Positions 1 through 10,843 of a stretch of DNA of 64,000 nt are shown here, one piece after another. Each line of letters begins with the position of its first letter. Within the stretch, counting starts at the first letter, position 1. The translations under genes and the position numbers were made by a program. The stretch is from Agaricus subrufescens (taxonomy: Eukaryota; Basidiomycota; Agaricomycetes; Agaricales; Agaricaceae). The stretch covers positions 1 through 64,000 of the forward strand of contig CM057066.1 of the NCBI GenBank assembly GCA_029945375.1. The letters are read 5' to 3'. The notes beneath the pieces were generated by a model. The model was not told where the DNA came from. It searched no databases and was given only the letters and a program-made list of their open reading frames with translations.

Positions 1-129
1 GATGGATAAAGATCGAACCACCAGAATGAAAATTAGAGAGATAAAGATCAAGATCGGCGAAAGAGTGTGACGTATGAGTGGGAATGGTAAAGAAGAAAAG
101 TTTAAAGTTTAAGCTTGTTCACAGTCAGG

Positions 130-136
130 TATATAA
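130..136 (+). promoter_or_regulatory. TATA box of the Zn2Cys6 gene
   Basis: TATATAA lies 62 bp before the ATG at 192. The same arrangement recurs before most intact genes in this window, which supports both the starts and active polymerase II promoters. Confidence 0.6.
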
Positions 137-191
137 GAGGGGAAGCCGGACATCGATAATTCCCCCGTAGCCCTCCTGGAGAATACTGAAC

Positions 192-1298
192 ATGCCTACT
201 CCAAACCGCTCCTCAGAAAAGTCTTTCGGCCATCTGACCCCAGAATTAGGGACTGCTATTGATAAAAATGCTGATCGTATGGCTTTTATAGAGAGAACAG
301 TGGCGAAGACTGTGCACCATGCGCCGGCCCATGACAGTGAAGGAGGTAAAAAGGCAAAGTATAAATTCTATAATCTGTCACTGACAATGTGCTTGCAAAG
401 ATAAACAAAAGGAGGATCTTATAATTGATGGACCAGGAGAAAGGCTGGGCATGAAATTCGGGGGCCGAAACCCGTGTGAACAATGTCAAGCCGTCGGTGT
501 TGTTTGCGAAGAACGTTAGTGAAATAAAAGTGTTTACATGAAGTTGGAAGTGTACTGACGCATCCCAAAAGACTCCACTTACGACGCCTGTGTCCGATGC
601 ACCGACAAGAAGCTTAAGTGTGGGCCACTGATTCATCCAGAACCAATTAAGAAGAGGCACCTGCTTAATCCTTTCAAAACAGGTGCTGAAATCACGGAAT
701 CCCAGGTCGGGGTTGCAGCGGCTATGAGCGGCGTGATTAGTTATCTCGAGTTAGAAGACGGTAGAAGTAAGTTCACCCGAGAACAGGGTAAGTGTGTATA
801 CCGCAATGAATCAGTTGGGCCCTAATATGGTGCATTGCAGCTGCAGTAAGTTCTGTCCAGGAGTCTATGGAGATGGTGAGGGAACACACACGCCAGGCAA
901 TGGGTTTGGCGAAAATAAGCCTAGAGCTGAAGAAGAAAGAGGTAGGACAAAATGTAGCAGAGAACATTATATCAGAAAGAGCCGACGGAAAGGCACTGAG
1001 GAAAGCGCGGGCAGAAAGGGACAAAGAAAGGAAGGAATTGGCCTTACAGCTGGAGGATCTGGTCAGGGCACGAGAAGCAATACGGCTGCAGAAGCAAGCA
1101 TTAGAGGCAGCGGTAGATGAGGAACACGTTGCAGGAAAGAAAAGAGATGCGCCGTCGGTGGAAGAAACGGGGACAAAAGTGGAAAAAAAAGAAAAGAGGA
1201 GGAAGCAGGAGCAGATAAAGACAGGGGGAGGCACCAGGAATGAGAAAGGGGAGCGTAGCTCAAATAGGAAACATACGGAGAAATATCTTTCTGAGTAG
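192..1298 (+). CDS. Zn2Cys6 binuclear-cluster protein with C-terminal coiled coil
   Basis: Predicted nuclear DNA-binding protein of about 313 residues. Four exons (192-345, 401-514, 572-787, 841-1298) join in frame across introns of 53-57 nt with GT..AG ends. Exons 2 and 3 together create six cysteines spaced C-X2-C-X6-C-X9-C-X2-C-X6-C (CEQC...C then CVRC...C), the layout of fungal Zn(II)2Cys6 clusters; neither exon alone shows it. The last exon is rich in K, E, R and Q and reads as a long coiled coil followed by a basic tail with a run of lysines, a likely nuclear localisation signal. Basidiomycetes have many such short proteins without the usual fungal transcription-factor middle domain. 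Targets cannot be inferred. The gene is flanked downstream by degenerate satellite units. Confidence 0.75.
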
Positions 1299-2140
1299 TA
1301 AGGATGCTAGTAGATAATGTGTTACAGTGACGGTAAACAACCATGTTAACCATTATCGTTGCCATTGAATGTCTAGGAGAATGTAGTGTTATGTGTTCCC
1401 AGCTATCTTTAACAGGGTAGAGCGCTGGAATAGTCGACAGTCACCGCAGGAGCTACAATTCTCGGAGAACTGAGGATATGAGAGTGGTGACATGCGCTCA
1501 TTGAAACTTTGAAACTGTACAACAATATTTATCCGCCGATGACATGAATGATATTGCAATCAGAGGGCTGTACTTATCATCATTATATCGACAACGGCGC
1601 TATAAGAAACGCTACTCGCCGTTCTGATATATTTAACCGCCGGTGATATGATAGGACACTCACAGAAGGCCAGTGCTGACTGTTTCAGTCAGCGACGGCG
1701 TTACAAAATGAGGATCGAAAGGATACTCGCCATTGCGATATATATACGATTAGAATGGTCACTATGTTCTCTTCAAAATTGTAGAACGGGAATTGCCCGT
1801 GGATGGTCCGTCTGTGATACGGCATCGTCAGAGAGAAATGCGGTACTTAACGTTGCAATCACTGACGGTGTTATAAAACTACAAGAATTTGAAAATAAGT
1901 CCTAACGGAAATTATCTATTAGCAGCGTTACAATATGATGTATAGAAGGCCGATATTTATCACTATCATCGCCGCCACCGGTAATATAAGAGCGTAGCAT
2001 TTGTTGGGACCTTCCCACATTCTTTGCGGACCATGTATGGCATTCTCATCTTCGATTTCGGTCTCTGCAATTTAATGTGGCGTATTTGGGGTTCTTACTT
2101 ATACTTTACATAATGCCGCAGTTCTCGGAGATATCTGGGA
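1299..2140. repeat. Degenerate ~165-bp satellite units between genes
   Basis: No gene seen. From about 1500 to 1990 the stretch holds decayed copies of the unit that is clean at 5.4-6.6 kb: ACGGCGCTATAAG-like cores near 1594, 1693, 1865 and 1975, each followed by a GCTACTCGCC-like block and a TACTTATC-like block. Confidence 0.5.
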
Positions 2141-2143
2141 ACC

Positions 2144-2151
2144 TATAAATA
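2144..2151 (+). promoter_or_regulatory. TATA box
   Basis: TATAAATA is 66 bp before the ATG at 2210. Confidence 0.55.
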
Positions 2152-2209
2152 AAGAGTGGAACTTGTACAGCAGGCGCACAACAGGCGCCATCTCTTGTCC
2201 CTCAACACC

Positions 2210-2735
2210 ATGTCTGACCCTATGCCGACCTCTTGGGAAATCATCCCAAACCCTGCTATGCGTGATGCAATCGGTCACTATATATCTCAAACTTCGCAAC
2301 GCAAAGAGGCAAAGGATACGGCTGATAAAGAGGTGGACGACAAAATGCCTACACTTCCAAAAGTTATTTTGGAAAACCCAATAGAGAAAAAGGATCAGAT
2401 CAAGCTCAAGATAAGATTACCGCCTTTGAAAAGAATAAAGAAAAAAGAGATCAAAGGCAAAAAACGCCAAAGCAGATTTGGAAAGGGTATGTCAGACTTC
2501 CATAGTCATATTGAAAACTGATTTATATATAGAATCAGACAAGGTCGTTGACGAGACAGTAACCAATAGGGGACAGAGTCGGCGTCCTGATGGCAACTCG
2601 GTGACAATTGAGGGGCAAACTCGATCCCTTCAAAAGTCTTTTATGGTGGTAGGAGAGTATATTCGAGAATTTGGGGAAGTCAAAAAGCGGCTGATTGTTT
2701 TGAAAGAAGAGGGGAAAGGCACCACTGAGAAGTAG
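2210..2735 (+). CDS. Hypothetical charged protein, two exons
   Basis: Predicted 159-residue protein of unknown function. Exon 1 (2210-2486) and exon 2 (2533-2735) join in frame over a 46-nt intron (GTATGT...TATATAG). The N-terminal 50 residues are of mixed composition, the middle is strongly basic (a cluster of K and R before the splice site, possibly a nuclear localisation signal) and the end is acidic and basic, likely helical. There is no signal peptide or membrane segment. The TATA box, short leader and position match the genes on either side, so it looks like one of a series of small nuclear proteins set between satellite units. No homologue recognised. Confidence 0.55.
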
Positions 2736-2841
2736 AGTACGATTACTAAAAAGAGCAACTTTGATCGGCCAGATTGACCGATGAGTAACCATACGCGAAA
2801 TAGAATCAGAAGGCCAAAGCTAAAGCTAAAAGTTTAACGGA

Positions 2842-2848
2842 TATAAAA
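2842..2848 (+). promoter_or_regulatory. TATA box
   Basis: TATAAAA lies 47 bp before the ATG at 2889. Confidence 0.55.
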
Positions 2849-2888
2849 GAAGGTGTGAAGTGAAGCCGACTACCACACACCCCCCATT

Positions 2889-3731
2889 ATGCCTGCCAAA
2901 AAGCCCCACACCGCCTCAAAGAAGCCCAGTGTGCGGGATATTACCAGTATCATCAGTAATGACCCTACTTTGATGGCCCGGATGAGCGGCCTAATTACAC
3001 AAGCCATTGAGAGAAAAGTGGGAGAGGTAGATGTACCGACGGATATGGATGTGTTTGAAGAAGAAATAGTGGATGTGGTAACGACGCCGCCGGCATCACC
3101 GAACCTCCCGCCATCTTCAAGGACAAGGACAAAGACAGGCGCCCGCATGCGCGTAATACCAAATTCACTCTCATCCGAACCATGTCCACTAGGATGGTCT
3201 GATGACTCATGGGATGAAGATTACAAGGGCTCTCCATCACCCAAGATGTCCAGGAGGTCCGGCGGCAGAAGTGAAAACTTGAGGCTGGTTGGAATATCTG
3301 CTTCAGTAATAGAGGAATTTGAGTCAGGGATGGAGGAATCAGGTCAGCCAGTCACGGAAGAGGAAATGATCATTGGGGTTACCCCCACCGACGGCGATGA
3401 AGAGATGATGGCTCAGACCATTGAGGTCGCCCGCAAGTACTTTGAAGAAATGCTAGAGACAACAAAGAGGGAAGTAGAGGCTAAAAAGCGAGCTCTAGGA
3501 TTGACGGACACTGAGATGGCAGAAATCTCATTACCGGAACGGCCGGATGTAAAGGCTATAAGTGAGGGATGGGCCAAAAGGCAGAAACTCCGGATTGAAC
3601 TAGCAAAAGAACGAAAGATGATTGCTGCGGAACGAGAAGAAATCAAGTTAAGGCTCGAGTTACAGATGGCGGCAGCGGGTGATGTGGAAAAGAAGAGTGA
3701 AGGAAAGTTGAAAACAGGTGGTAACGACTGA
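2889..3731 (+). CDS. Hypothetical acidic/coiled-coil protein
   Basis: Single-exon gene for 280 residues, not recognised. The N-terminus (about 1-20) is basic and Ala/Ser/Pro-rich. Residues 40-150 are acidic and Ser/Pro-rich and probably disordered. From about residue 175 to 270 the chain is almost all helix formers (E, K, R, L, A), consistent with a coiled coil. No zinc ligands, signal peptide or membrane segment. It follows the previous gene by about 150 bp on the same strand with its own TATA box. The layout (disordered acid region then long helix) resembles that of the Zn2Cys6 gene without its cluster, so it may be a partner or relative; that is inference. Confidence 0.6.
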   Translation: MPAKKPHTASKKPSVRDITSIISNDPTLMARMSGLITQAIERKVGEVDVPTDMDVFEEEIVDVVTTPPASPNLPPSSRTRTKTGARMRVIPNSLSSEPCPLGWSDDSWDEDYKGSPSPKMSRRSGGRSENLRLVGISASVIEEFESGMEESGQPVTEEEMIIGVTPTDGDEEMMAQTIEVARKYFEEMLETTKREVEAKKRALGLTDTEMAEISLPERPDVKAISEGWAKRQKLRIELAKERKMIAAEREEIKLRLELQMAAAGDVEKKSEGKLKTGGND

Positions 3732-4500
3732 GAGATAGAAATTTGTAGAGTCTCTACAATCCTCCGAGAATGTAGATGGATAACATCAGAGTCTCTGTAG
3801 TGCTGACAGTCTGCACTCGCGCTACGCTACGATACACCAGATATTGAAGTTAAAGTGCCTACCCACAGTTCTACTCACCGTTTAAGTTGATCACACATCC
3901 TCATAAAGCCTTTACAGTAGTATTCGGTAATGGAAATTGCCATAAGAGAAAGGCTGTACTTATGGATACAATGAACGCCGGTGCTATAAGTCGACAAAAA
4001 TATAGCATGACAGAGATTCGGGTTTGCGATACACTGGTAGAAGTGTTCACATGGGCTTGTTAAAACTTTACGACAGTTATGAACCGTCGGTGATACAATA
4101 TATTATCCTCGAGGAGGTCCTGTATTTATCTATTACAGCACACCACGGTGGTAGAAACTTACAAAAGACGAACGGGGTATTCGCCCTTACGATTGACAGA
4201 TAGACTGGTTTGAGAAGATACAACACAGAAGGCTGGACTTATGATTACGTTCACCGCCGGTGTTATAGGTGACTAACTAAGGGCGATGGAAGTATTACTC
4301 AGTGCTGTGATATGTCTGTAGAAGGAACTCACAGAAACACTTGCAGGAGCACACGCACGGGGAGCGCGCGGTGGAGCCGCGTATATGTATACGTTCATAT
4401 ACCATCATATACTCGTTCAGGATCGTAGTAGATAGAAGAACGGATTCAGATTAGATAATTTGGAGAGTATAGATGTGCTAAATTAAGAATAGAAGCTCAA
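3732..4500. repeat. Degenerate ~165-bp satellite units
   Basis: No gene seen. Copies of the CGCCGGTGCTATAAG-type core occur near 3974, 4142 and 4254, with the intervening TTACGACAGTT...CCGTCGGTGATACAAT block near 4065-4110. Units are diverged and the last is cut short. Confidence 0.5.
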
Positions 4501-4523
4501 TTGAATACAAAATATAGCACTTT

Positions 4524-5020
4524 TTACGCCACAGACACCTTGACCAACTCTTTAAAATCCAAATCAAAGTGCAGGCCATCCCATTTCTTGTTGACCGTAG
4601 AGTAAATTGCGACGGTTTCACCGAGTTTTGGGGGTACATGGGCTGTCGCGAATGCTTTCCGCGACCGATCATAGAATCGAACGGTCAAGTGCTTGGGCAC
4701 ACTCGAAGGCTCGTCCCTGCTGTGATGCGCGCCCCCCCTACCTGAAGTCAGCAGCGTCCAAGTCTGATGAGACCACGAGAGCTACATTACCAGCCCAACG
4801 ATTGGGCCCTTCAAGCGCAGCTTAATCCGGCGTTCCAAGAGACTCGGCCAAAGCAAAGGCAGATAAGTACACAGAGCAGCGTTGTCCGCCGGCGACAATC
4901 CCGCAAATTTCAGCGGTCCAAAAATTCGAATGAACGGCCCCTTGACTGTCGAGAGCATATGTCCACTACCGGCCAATAGAGAGTTAGCCAAAGACATAAG
5001 AACCATTGTGAAAACACCGA
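4524..5020 (-). pseudogene. Unrecognised gene or gene fragment, minus strand
   Basis: Reading leftwards, an exon-like segment (about 4820-4750) ends at a good donor (TTCAG|GTAGGG). A second open segment (about 4730-4524) ends with VNKKWDGLHFDLDFKELV and a stop at 4524. A hydrophobic open segment lies further upstream (about 5006-4830), but the frame between it and the middle segment is broken by a stop. The codon pattern and splice site suggest real coding ancestry. No start or family could be fixed, so it is reported as a probable remnant. Confidence 0.3.
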
Positions 5021-5419
5021 CCTGGAGTTGAGAATACTTGTCATTGATACAGTAAGGATTGACAATGGTTCGAAATTGTCTCTTTACCGAAAGTTGCGCC
5101 TCCGATGATAAACGGTAAACGTTGGAGCTTATCGTTATTTGTGCACGAGCCTCAGGTCGAAATTGTGTTCAGAGGACGGCAGGAATTGTTTAACTAGAGA
5201 GAATACAGTACCTTGCCGACGGCGCACTATATGTCTAGAGCTCGCGATCATCATTTGGTCTATGAGGCTAGACATGGCATCGCATGCCTATGTTGAATCC
5301 TCATTAATGGGCGCTCGTCTGTGTGCTTTAGAAGTGGTCAGCAGGGTTTATTATAAATGTACGATGAGTGTTATCTGTGAATGACACAATATTATGCTCA
5401 GAAAAATCTTATGTGTATC

Positions 5420-6640
5420 ATTTCATTCACCGCCGGTACTCTGAGTGTCCAACTATAAGGACAAAAGGATAATTCACCTTTGTGATACACTGTTAGAAGA
5501 GGTTACATGGACTCATTGAACCTAAACAACATAACATGTCCGTCGGCGGTACGAGACTATCATCTGAAAGGCTCTGTTCTTATCATTACAGTCACCGCTG
5601 GCACCAAAAGATTAAGAGAAATAGCTATTCACCGTTGCGATATACTGATGTATTGATCACGTGCGCTCATCGAAAGTGCACAACAGTTGGAATCCGTTAG
5701 TCATATAATAATATCAGCACGATAGCCGTTAAAGCGCTACTACATCTACCGCCGGTGCGATAAGTGACCAGAAAATGAGGATAAAAGCGTTACTCGCGGT
5801 TGTGAAGTATGGGTAGAAGGGGAGTCATGGGATATTGAAAATTTACAACGCTGAGTAGTCATCGGTAATACATTATTATGATTAACAAATGAATGTACTC
5901 ATCATTACAGTCTCCGCCGGCACTATAAGCTTGCAAAAGATGAAAGGAAAGGGCTATTCACCATTGTGATATATTGAAAAGGCAGTCACGTGCACGAATC
6001 GAAAGTGTACAACGGGTGGTATCTATAAGTCATGCAATAATATCATGACAAAGTGCGTGTACTTGCATTATACTCACAGATAGTGCTGTAAGTGGCCCCA
6101 AAAATAAGAATAGAAGCGTTACTCGCTGGGGTAAAATATCCGTAGAAGGGGATTCATGGCATATTGAAGGTCTACAACGCTTAGTAGCCATCAGTAATAC
6201 ATTATTGTCATAAATAAGGGTTAGTACTTATCATTACAGTCTCCGCCGGCACTATAAGTGTGCAAAAGATGAAGGGAAAAGGCTACTCACCGTTGTGATA
6301 TACTGAAAATGTGGTCACGTGCGCTAATCGAAAATGTACAACGGTTGGAATCCGTAAGTGGTGCAATAATATTATCATAAAATGCGTGTACTTTCATTTA
6401 TACTCACCTACGGTGCTATAAGTGATCCAAAAGTGAAGATACAAGCGTTACTCGTTATTATGCAATATTGGTAGAAGGAGTCTCATCGGTTAATCGCAAC
6501 TTTACAACAGTTGGGAGCCGTCAGGAACATATTATTATCATCAATAAATTTCTGTACTTATCACTACATCCGACAACAACACTATAAGTTTGCAAAATAT
6601 GAGGGGAAAGGTCTATTCACCGTTGTGGTATACTGATATA
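5420..6640. repeat. Alternating A/B satellite, ~165-bp units, 330-bp dimer
   Basis: At least eight units start near 5427, 5588, 5748, 5912, 6076, 6241, 6406 and 6571. Type B cores (ACCGCCGGTGCGATAAGTG and variants; about 5748, 6076, 6406) alternate with type A cores (CTCCGCCGGCACTATAAG; about 5912, 6241, 6571). Each type recurs at about 330 bp. Between cores the A units carry AAAAGATGA.GG.AAAGGCTA and TGGTCACGTGCGC blocks, while the B units carry GCGTTACTCG and TAGAAGG.G.TCATGG blocks. No coding potential seen. Confidence 0.8.
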
Positions 6641-6907
6641 TTGGTCACGTGGGTTCTTCTCAAAAGTGTACAAAGATCTTCGTCTGACTGTAGAACAACT
6701 TAACATTGTGGATTGCATGCAGTTATCGCTTGATAGAATACAAAAGTATTCTCATTCAACAAAGCTGGATCACCGTCGGCACTGTGCTCATTTAGCCAGT
6801 TTGTGCGTGCAAAGGAAAAGAGATTAGATATGGAAAGTGGAGTAAGCAAGCCGTCAGGTGTAAAGTGGAGCCAGTGAGTCATATAGAGACTTTCGACACT
6901 TACTGCC

Positions 6908-9900
6908 ATGAACGATAATAACAATCTCGAAACATTACTGAAGAATCGGCCAGTCGATTGGCCTTCGGTTGAGGAGGTAGAAGCCCATCCTTGTGTCACT
7001 GACAGGGCTTGCAAAATTTATGTGCTCGAATACAAAGTGGGTCAAAACCTAGAACGTGCAAAGCAGCGTGCATCAAAGACATCACCAGTGCAGTCGGTAG
7101 ATGATGCTTTGAAAAAAGGTGAGAATCTTTGTCCCATATATCACAGAAAACCAAATAACAAGGAGGATAAAAGGAATACCGCTTTTACATGCAGATGAAA
7201 ATTGTTATGTGTTTGTGAAAAATCCCGATGGCGGGCCGCCGGACACAGACATTTTGGTGGCTACGACTCTTCCCTTGTACGTCTACTCTACATGTTCTAT
7301 TATTGACAACCGGAGACCGATCAACGGATCAGAGATACACTTAGCGAGGAGAATGCGGATCAACTCGCTACACTCCGAAAAGAGGTGAATGGATCGCCAT
7401 CAGAAGGCAAGATTGCCTACGAACACCTTGAAGGAAGAGCGACTAGCAATGGCCGAGGAAAACATTGCTACAACCTTGGCCTCACCTACCAAAAACCAAG
7501 GACAATGACTGGAGTAGCGTCAACGATGAGTAAGAGTATTAATACATCGCTAGACCTCCCCAAAAAGGTCTTAAAGGTACGAGCACTTGATAAAGACCAC
7601 TCGAATGGGTGACGCTAAACTGGACATCAGATAGGTTCTCAGTGCGCCATTTCGGGGTTGAGCCAGAAAGCGGCGCCCTTGCTTGAGGTCATGGAAAACA
7701 TGGCCAACATTTACAACACGCCACGGATTGGCTCTGAAGAAAATTGCTGCTATCCCTCCATGCAACTCAATGTCGCGAGAGCGGTGTCTACAGGAGATTC
7801 ACAAGGTAAGTAGATCGACTACACTTGGCGACCGCGTTCAATTGATTTAAGTTGACTGTTTTGTAGGACACCATATTGAAACCCTCGGCACCGCTGGTGC
7901 TTCTCACTGTGATGAGCAGGACTCCCCTGTTGGATTGACGTGCATGTTCAATCTGAGCCATGATCATCCTGATGTTGCGCCAGAACTTTTCTCCATTCTG
8001 GGACTGGGTTTGTGCTTTGAGATACCGCCGTTATGTGCCGTCTACTTTTCAGGCCTATATCTTCATACGGGTATTCAACCGGTGTATCGACCGGTAAGAA
8101 CGGCGCCCGCAAGTGATTATTACAGAGTCACTTTAATTTGCTACCCACCGAAAGATGTCCTTCACAACCACGGGTCTCTTGCCCTAGGTGAAACACCGGA
8201 CGGTGAACTTGTGAAACATACTTCAGAGATGAGGGAAAGCTGGTAAGTATACAACGCGCCACACCATGCTCACGCCGCTCACGCCAACAATAGGAAGCAT
8301 AACGCCACCGGCGGCGAGCGGCTCACTACGCTGCTCCATGACGGCTTAGGGATCATGGAGAGAAAAGCATATGTTCAGTTGCTCGCCCGATGTTTTCACC
8401 AGCAGATCGAATATCAGCTACATCAGGCGGACCCCGAAGTCGATCTCAGAATCGATTATGAGGCTTTCATTGGGTCATTCAGCTATTTGAGTGAAGAGCA
8501 AGAGCGGGTGAAAGCCCGGGGAAGAGACGCAGGTGTGATGGAAAGCCGAGAGGAGATCCACCATCGCTGCCGGAGTGTGTTTGAAGCGAGAAATGGCATG
8601 ATACGCTCACTGAACAAGCCACCGCCGGAGACACGGGAGATGCGTATTGTTCGCGCCAGTGGAAAGTGTTCGGGAGGCCAAAAAAAAGTTAATGGGTCAG
8701 GGAATAAGAGGAAAAGTAGAGATGAAGCCAAGGATAAATCTGAGTCCGTCAAGCAAATCATGGACCGACGGCAAAGCAAAAGAAGAAAGATAGTGGCTGA
8801 TGATGAGTGCGAGCCAATTAAGGATGAGGAACCGAATCCTTTTGAAGAGAGGGATGATATTGACCTTACTGGTGAGTATGGTAGATTAACACCTGTGACT
8901 GACCCAGGAACTCAAGTTTGTAGCTTTCACTTGGTTAACCCCATTTCCGAAGGTGACCGAACATGATTTAACGGGGACCCTGCAGAGTCTCTCTTTGGTC
9001 AAAGACGAAATCAAACGGGTCGTACTACCTATACTGTTACCGATCAACGCGGTCGCCGAATTCAATATCGCGTCTATAGCTGACTGGGTCTTGCCACTCC
9101 GGCAATTGTACCATCAGTATTTCACCCTGCAAGTGGCCGGAACATTGACGGGGACCCAATTCTTGATAGGCAACCTATTGTGTTGGGACACAATAGAGAC
9201 CCAGGTGGCTCGGTCGCAGGACCCTGCCCATCCATTACATTTTTTGCGGGTACTAGTAGAAATTTTTATGATCGAGAAAACGAAGCGTCAGATGGAGCGA
9301 TATCTGAAAGTGAAGTGGTCCGACATTTCCTCCAGTTCTCCGCCGTCGACCCAAGATGAAGTTTGCTTTACAAGAGCGGAATTTAAGACGAATGACAAGA
9401 TTGGTTTGGTAAAGTGGAAGAAGGGAACGCTCGAGGTTGATGATGTGATGATACTGGTGTTGGGCTCATTCTGGGGACTTTCGATGGAAAACCGTGTTAC
9501 AGCGATTTTGACGGACACCTTGGTGAAACACCTTGGAGTAGAGGTGTTGTTACTGGACAGTGTTGTCAGTTTTCTTCGGCACAAGCCAAAGTATACAGTG
9601 GGTATACATACGAGGCCATCCGTAGAGTTTGTGCGCTCGATGTGTAGCCTTCGCTTCGCCGAGCATTGTGACATTGATATCAGGAGATGGTCCAAGAAAC
9701 TCAGGGAGGTCAAGGAAAAGTGCGAGGAGGAGTTCCCGAATCTGGGGGTCCTGCTTTCCAAGTTGTCTAAAAGGGGGGAACCAGTGATGGAAGGAGGAGA
9801 TGTGCAGCAACCGGCACTCACAGCCTATCTGTCACGTCTAGAATCCCTGGATGACAGTGTAGAGGCCTCTATCTTGGCGCAACATCCCTACTTAGCCCAA

Positions 9901-10803
9901 TTGGGATTAATTTTGTGGCTTTCCCTTCCCTTTCTTACCGCAAGTGATCCTAAACAAGTTTCGTCGTGGAACAAGTCGCAGAGGATATTCCTCAGCATCG
10001 TCAAGAAAAACCTGGATAAGCGGCTTGTCTTCCGGGACTACGCCGAATCCCGAAGGCGTGTGCTGCAACCTGGAGGGCCGTTTTCTGAGGAGGTGTTGAG
10101 AACGGAGTCTGGTTTTTTCAGCGCCTTGGTTTTCCGGGGTATCACCATGTCGACAAACTTCCTTTCAGAACATCCGACGGTATTCAAAGACTTAGACGCG
10201 TGGAGGCAAGCCTACGGTCCACACAGACCTTTAGGGGAGAATGAGGAGCATGAATCTCAGAGCCCCTTGACGTGGAAAAAGAAAAAGGTGAATGGTTATG
10301 TATGTAACATTTTCTGCTATGGTACACCGACGGGTAGAACGCCGCTGGCAGCAAAATGTTATTGGAACGTGGCTCAACAGTGGGCTCAAGACAAAGAGTT
10401 GACGGACGGACGCCTGACCTTTGAACAGTTCTACAGAAAGGCATTGAGTCCGACACTTCCTGGTTTTGGGCCGCTCACGGCGTATCTTTTGGCAGCTGAT
10501 TATGTGACGGCGGGTCTAGTGAAACCTATGACAGAGAAGGAAATGGGATTGGCGATATATGAGAACAGAGGATCGAAAAAGGCGTTGAAACTACTTGGCT
10601 ATCCAGTTGCTACAACCGATGAGATCACGGCCTCCTTTGCAGAGGTGAAGCGAACGATAGCAAAGCTCTTTACAGACGAAGAAATGGAGTTGATGTGTTA
10701 TGGGGATATACTCATAGAGCATGCACTTTGCAAGCTTACGAGGATGCAAAATTTTGCGGAATGGAAAGAAATATGTAGACCGTTTGGATTGTTGTCTAAC
10801 TAA
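6908..10803 (+). CDS. TET/JBP-like 2-oxoglutarate/Fe(II) dioxygenase with long novel C-terminus
   Basis: Predicted 1188-residue nuclear enzyme of the TET/JBP type (oxidation of 5-methylcytosine or another modified base is the known activity of the family; the substrate here is not shown). Seven exons join in frame: 6908-7118, 7174-7276, 7333-7576, 7631-7805, 7867-8242, 8294-8871, 8924-10803. All six introns are 51-61 nt. Exon 5 carries the double-stranded beta-helix core. H261-C-D263 forms the HxD metal pair, then comes a Leu/Gly-rich strand (LGLGLCFEIPP) and a third metal His311 in GLYLHTG, then Arg331 in YYRVTLICYPP as the likely 2-oxoglutarate anchor. Residues ~410-520 are charged with KRKS and KRRK runs (nuclear signal). 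The last ~620 residues are helical, rich in W and L, and unrecognised. The first exons are the least certain part; the protein could start later, near 7691. Confidence 0.65.
7867..8242 (+). other. Catalytic core exon of the TET/JBP-like gene
   Basis: This exon alone encodes HxD (codons at 7915 and 7921), the third His (8064) and the Arg (8124), in the order and approximate spacing seen in TET/JBP and related 2OG-Fe(II) oxygenases. Known family members usually have HxD followed by 45-60 residues, then H, then R some 10-20 residues on; here the gaps are 50 and 20. Confidence 0.6.
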
Positions 10804-10843
10804 GAACAACGATGTGTATACTATATGGATATGTATTTATAAT

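Noticed and set aside
286..660. Minus-strand open frame of 124 codons
   Set aside because: Lies antisense to the spliced Zn2Cys6 gene, whose joined exons give a recognised cysteine pattern. A similar antisense frame at 773-1234 was dropped for the same reason.
6908..10803. Two or three separate genes (6.9-7.6, 7.6-8.97, 8.95-10.8 kb)
   Set aside because: Six introns of 51-61 nt with proper ends join all segments in frame, and the last open segment has no ATG at its beginning; one gene is the simpler reading.
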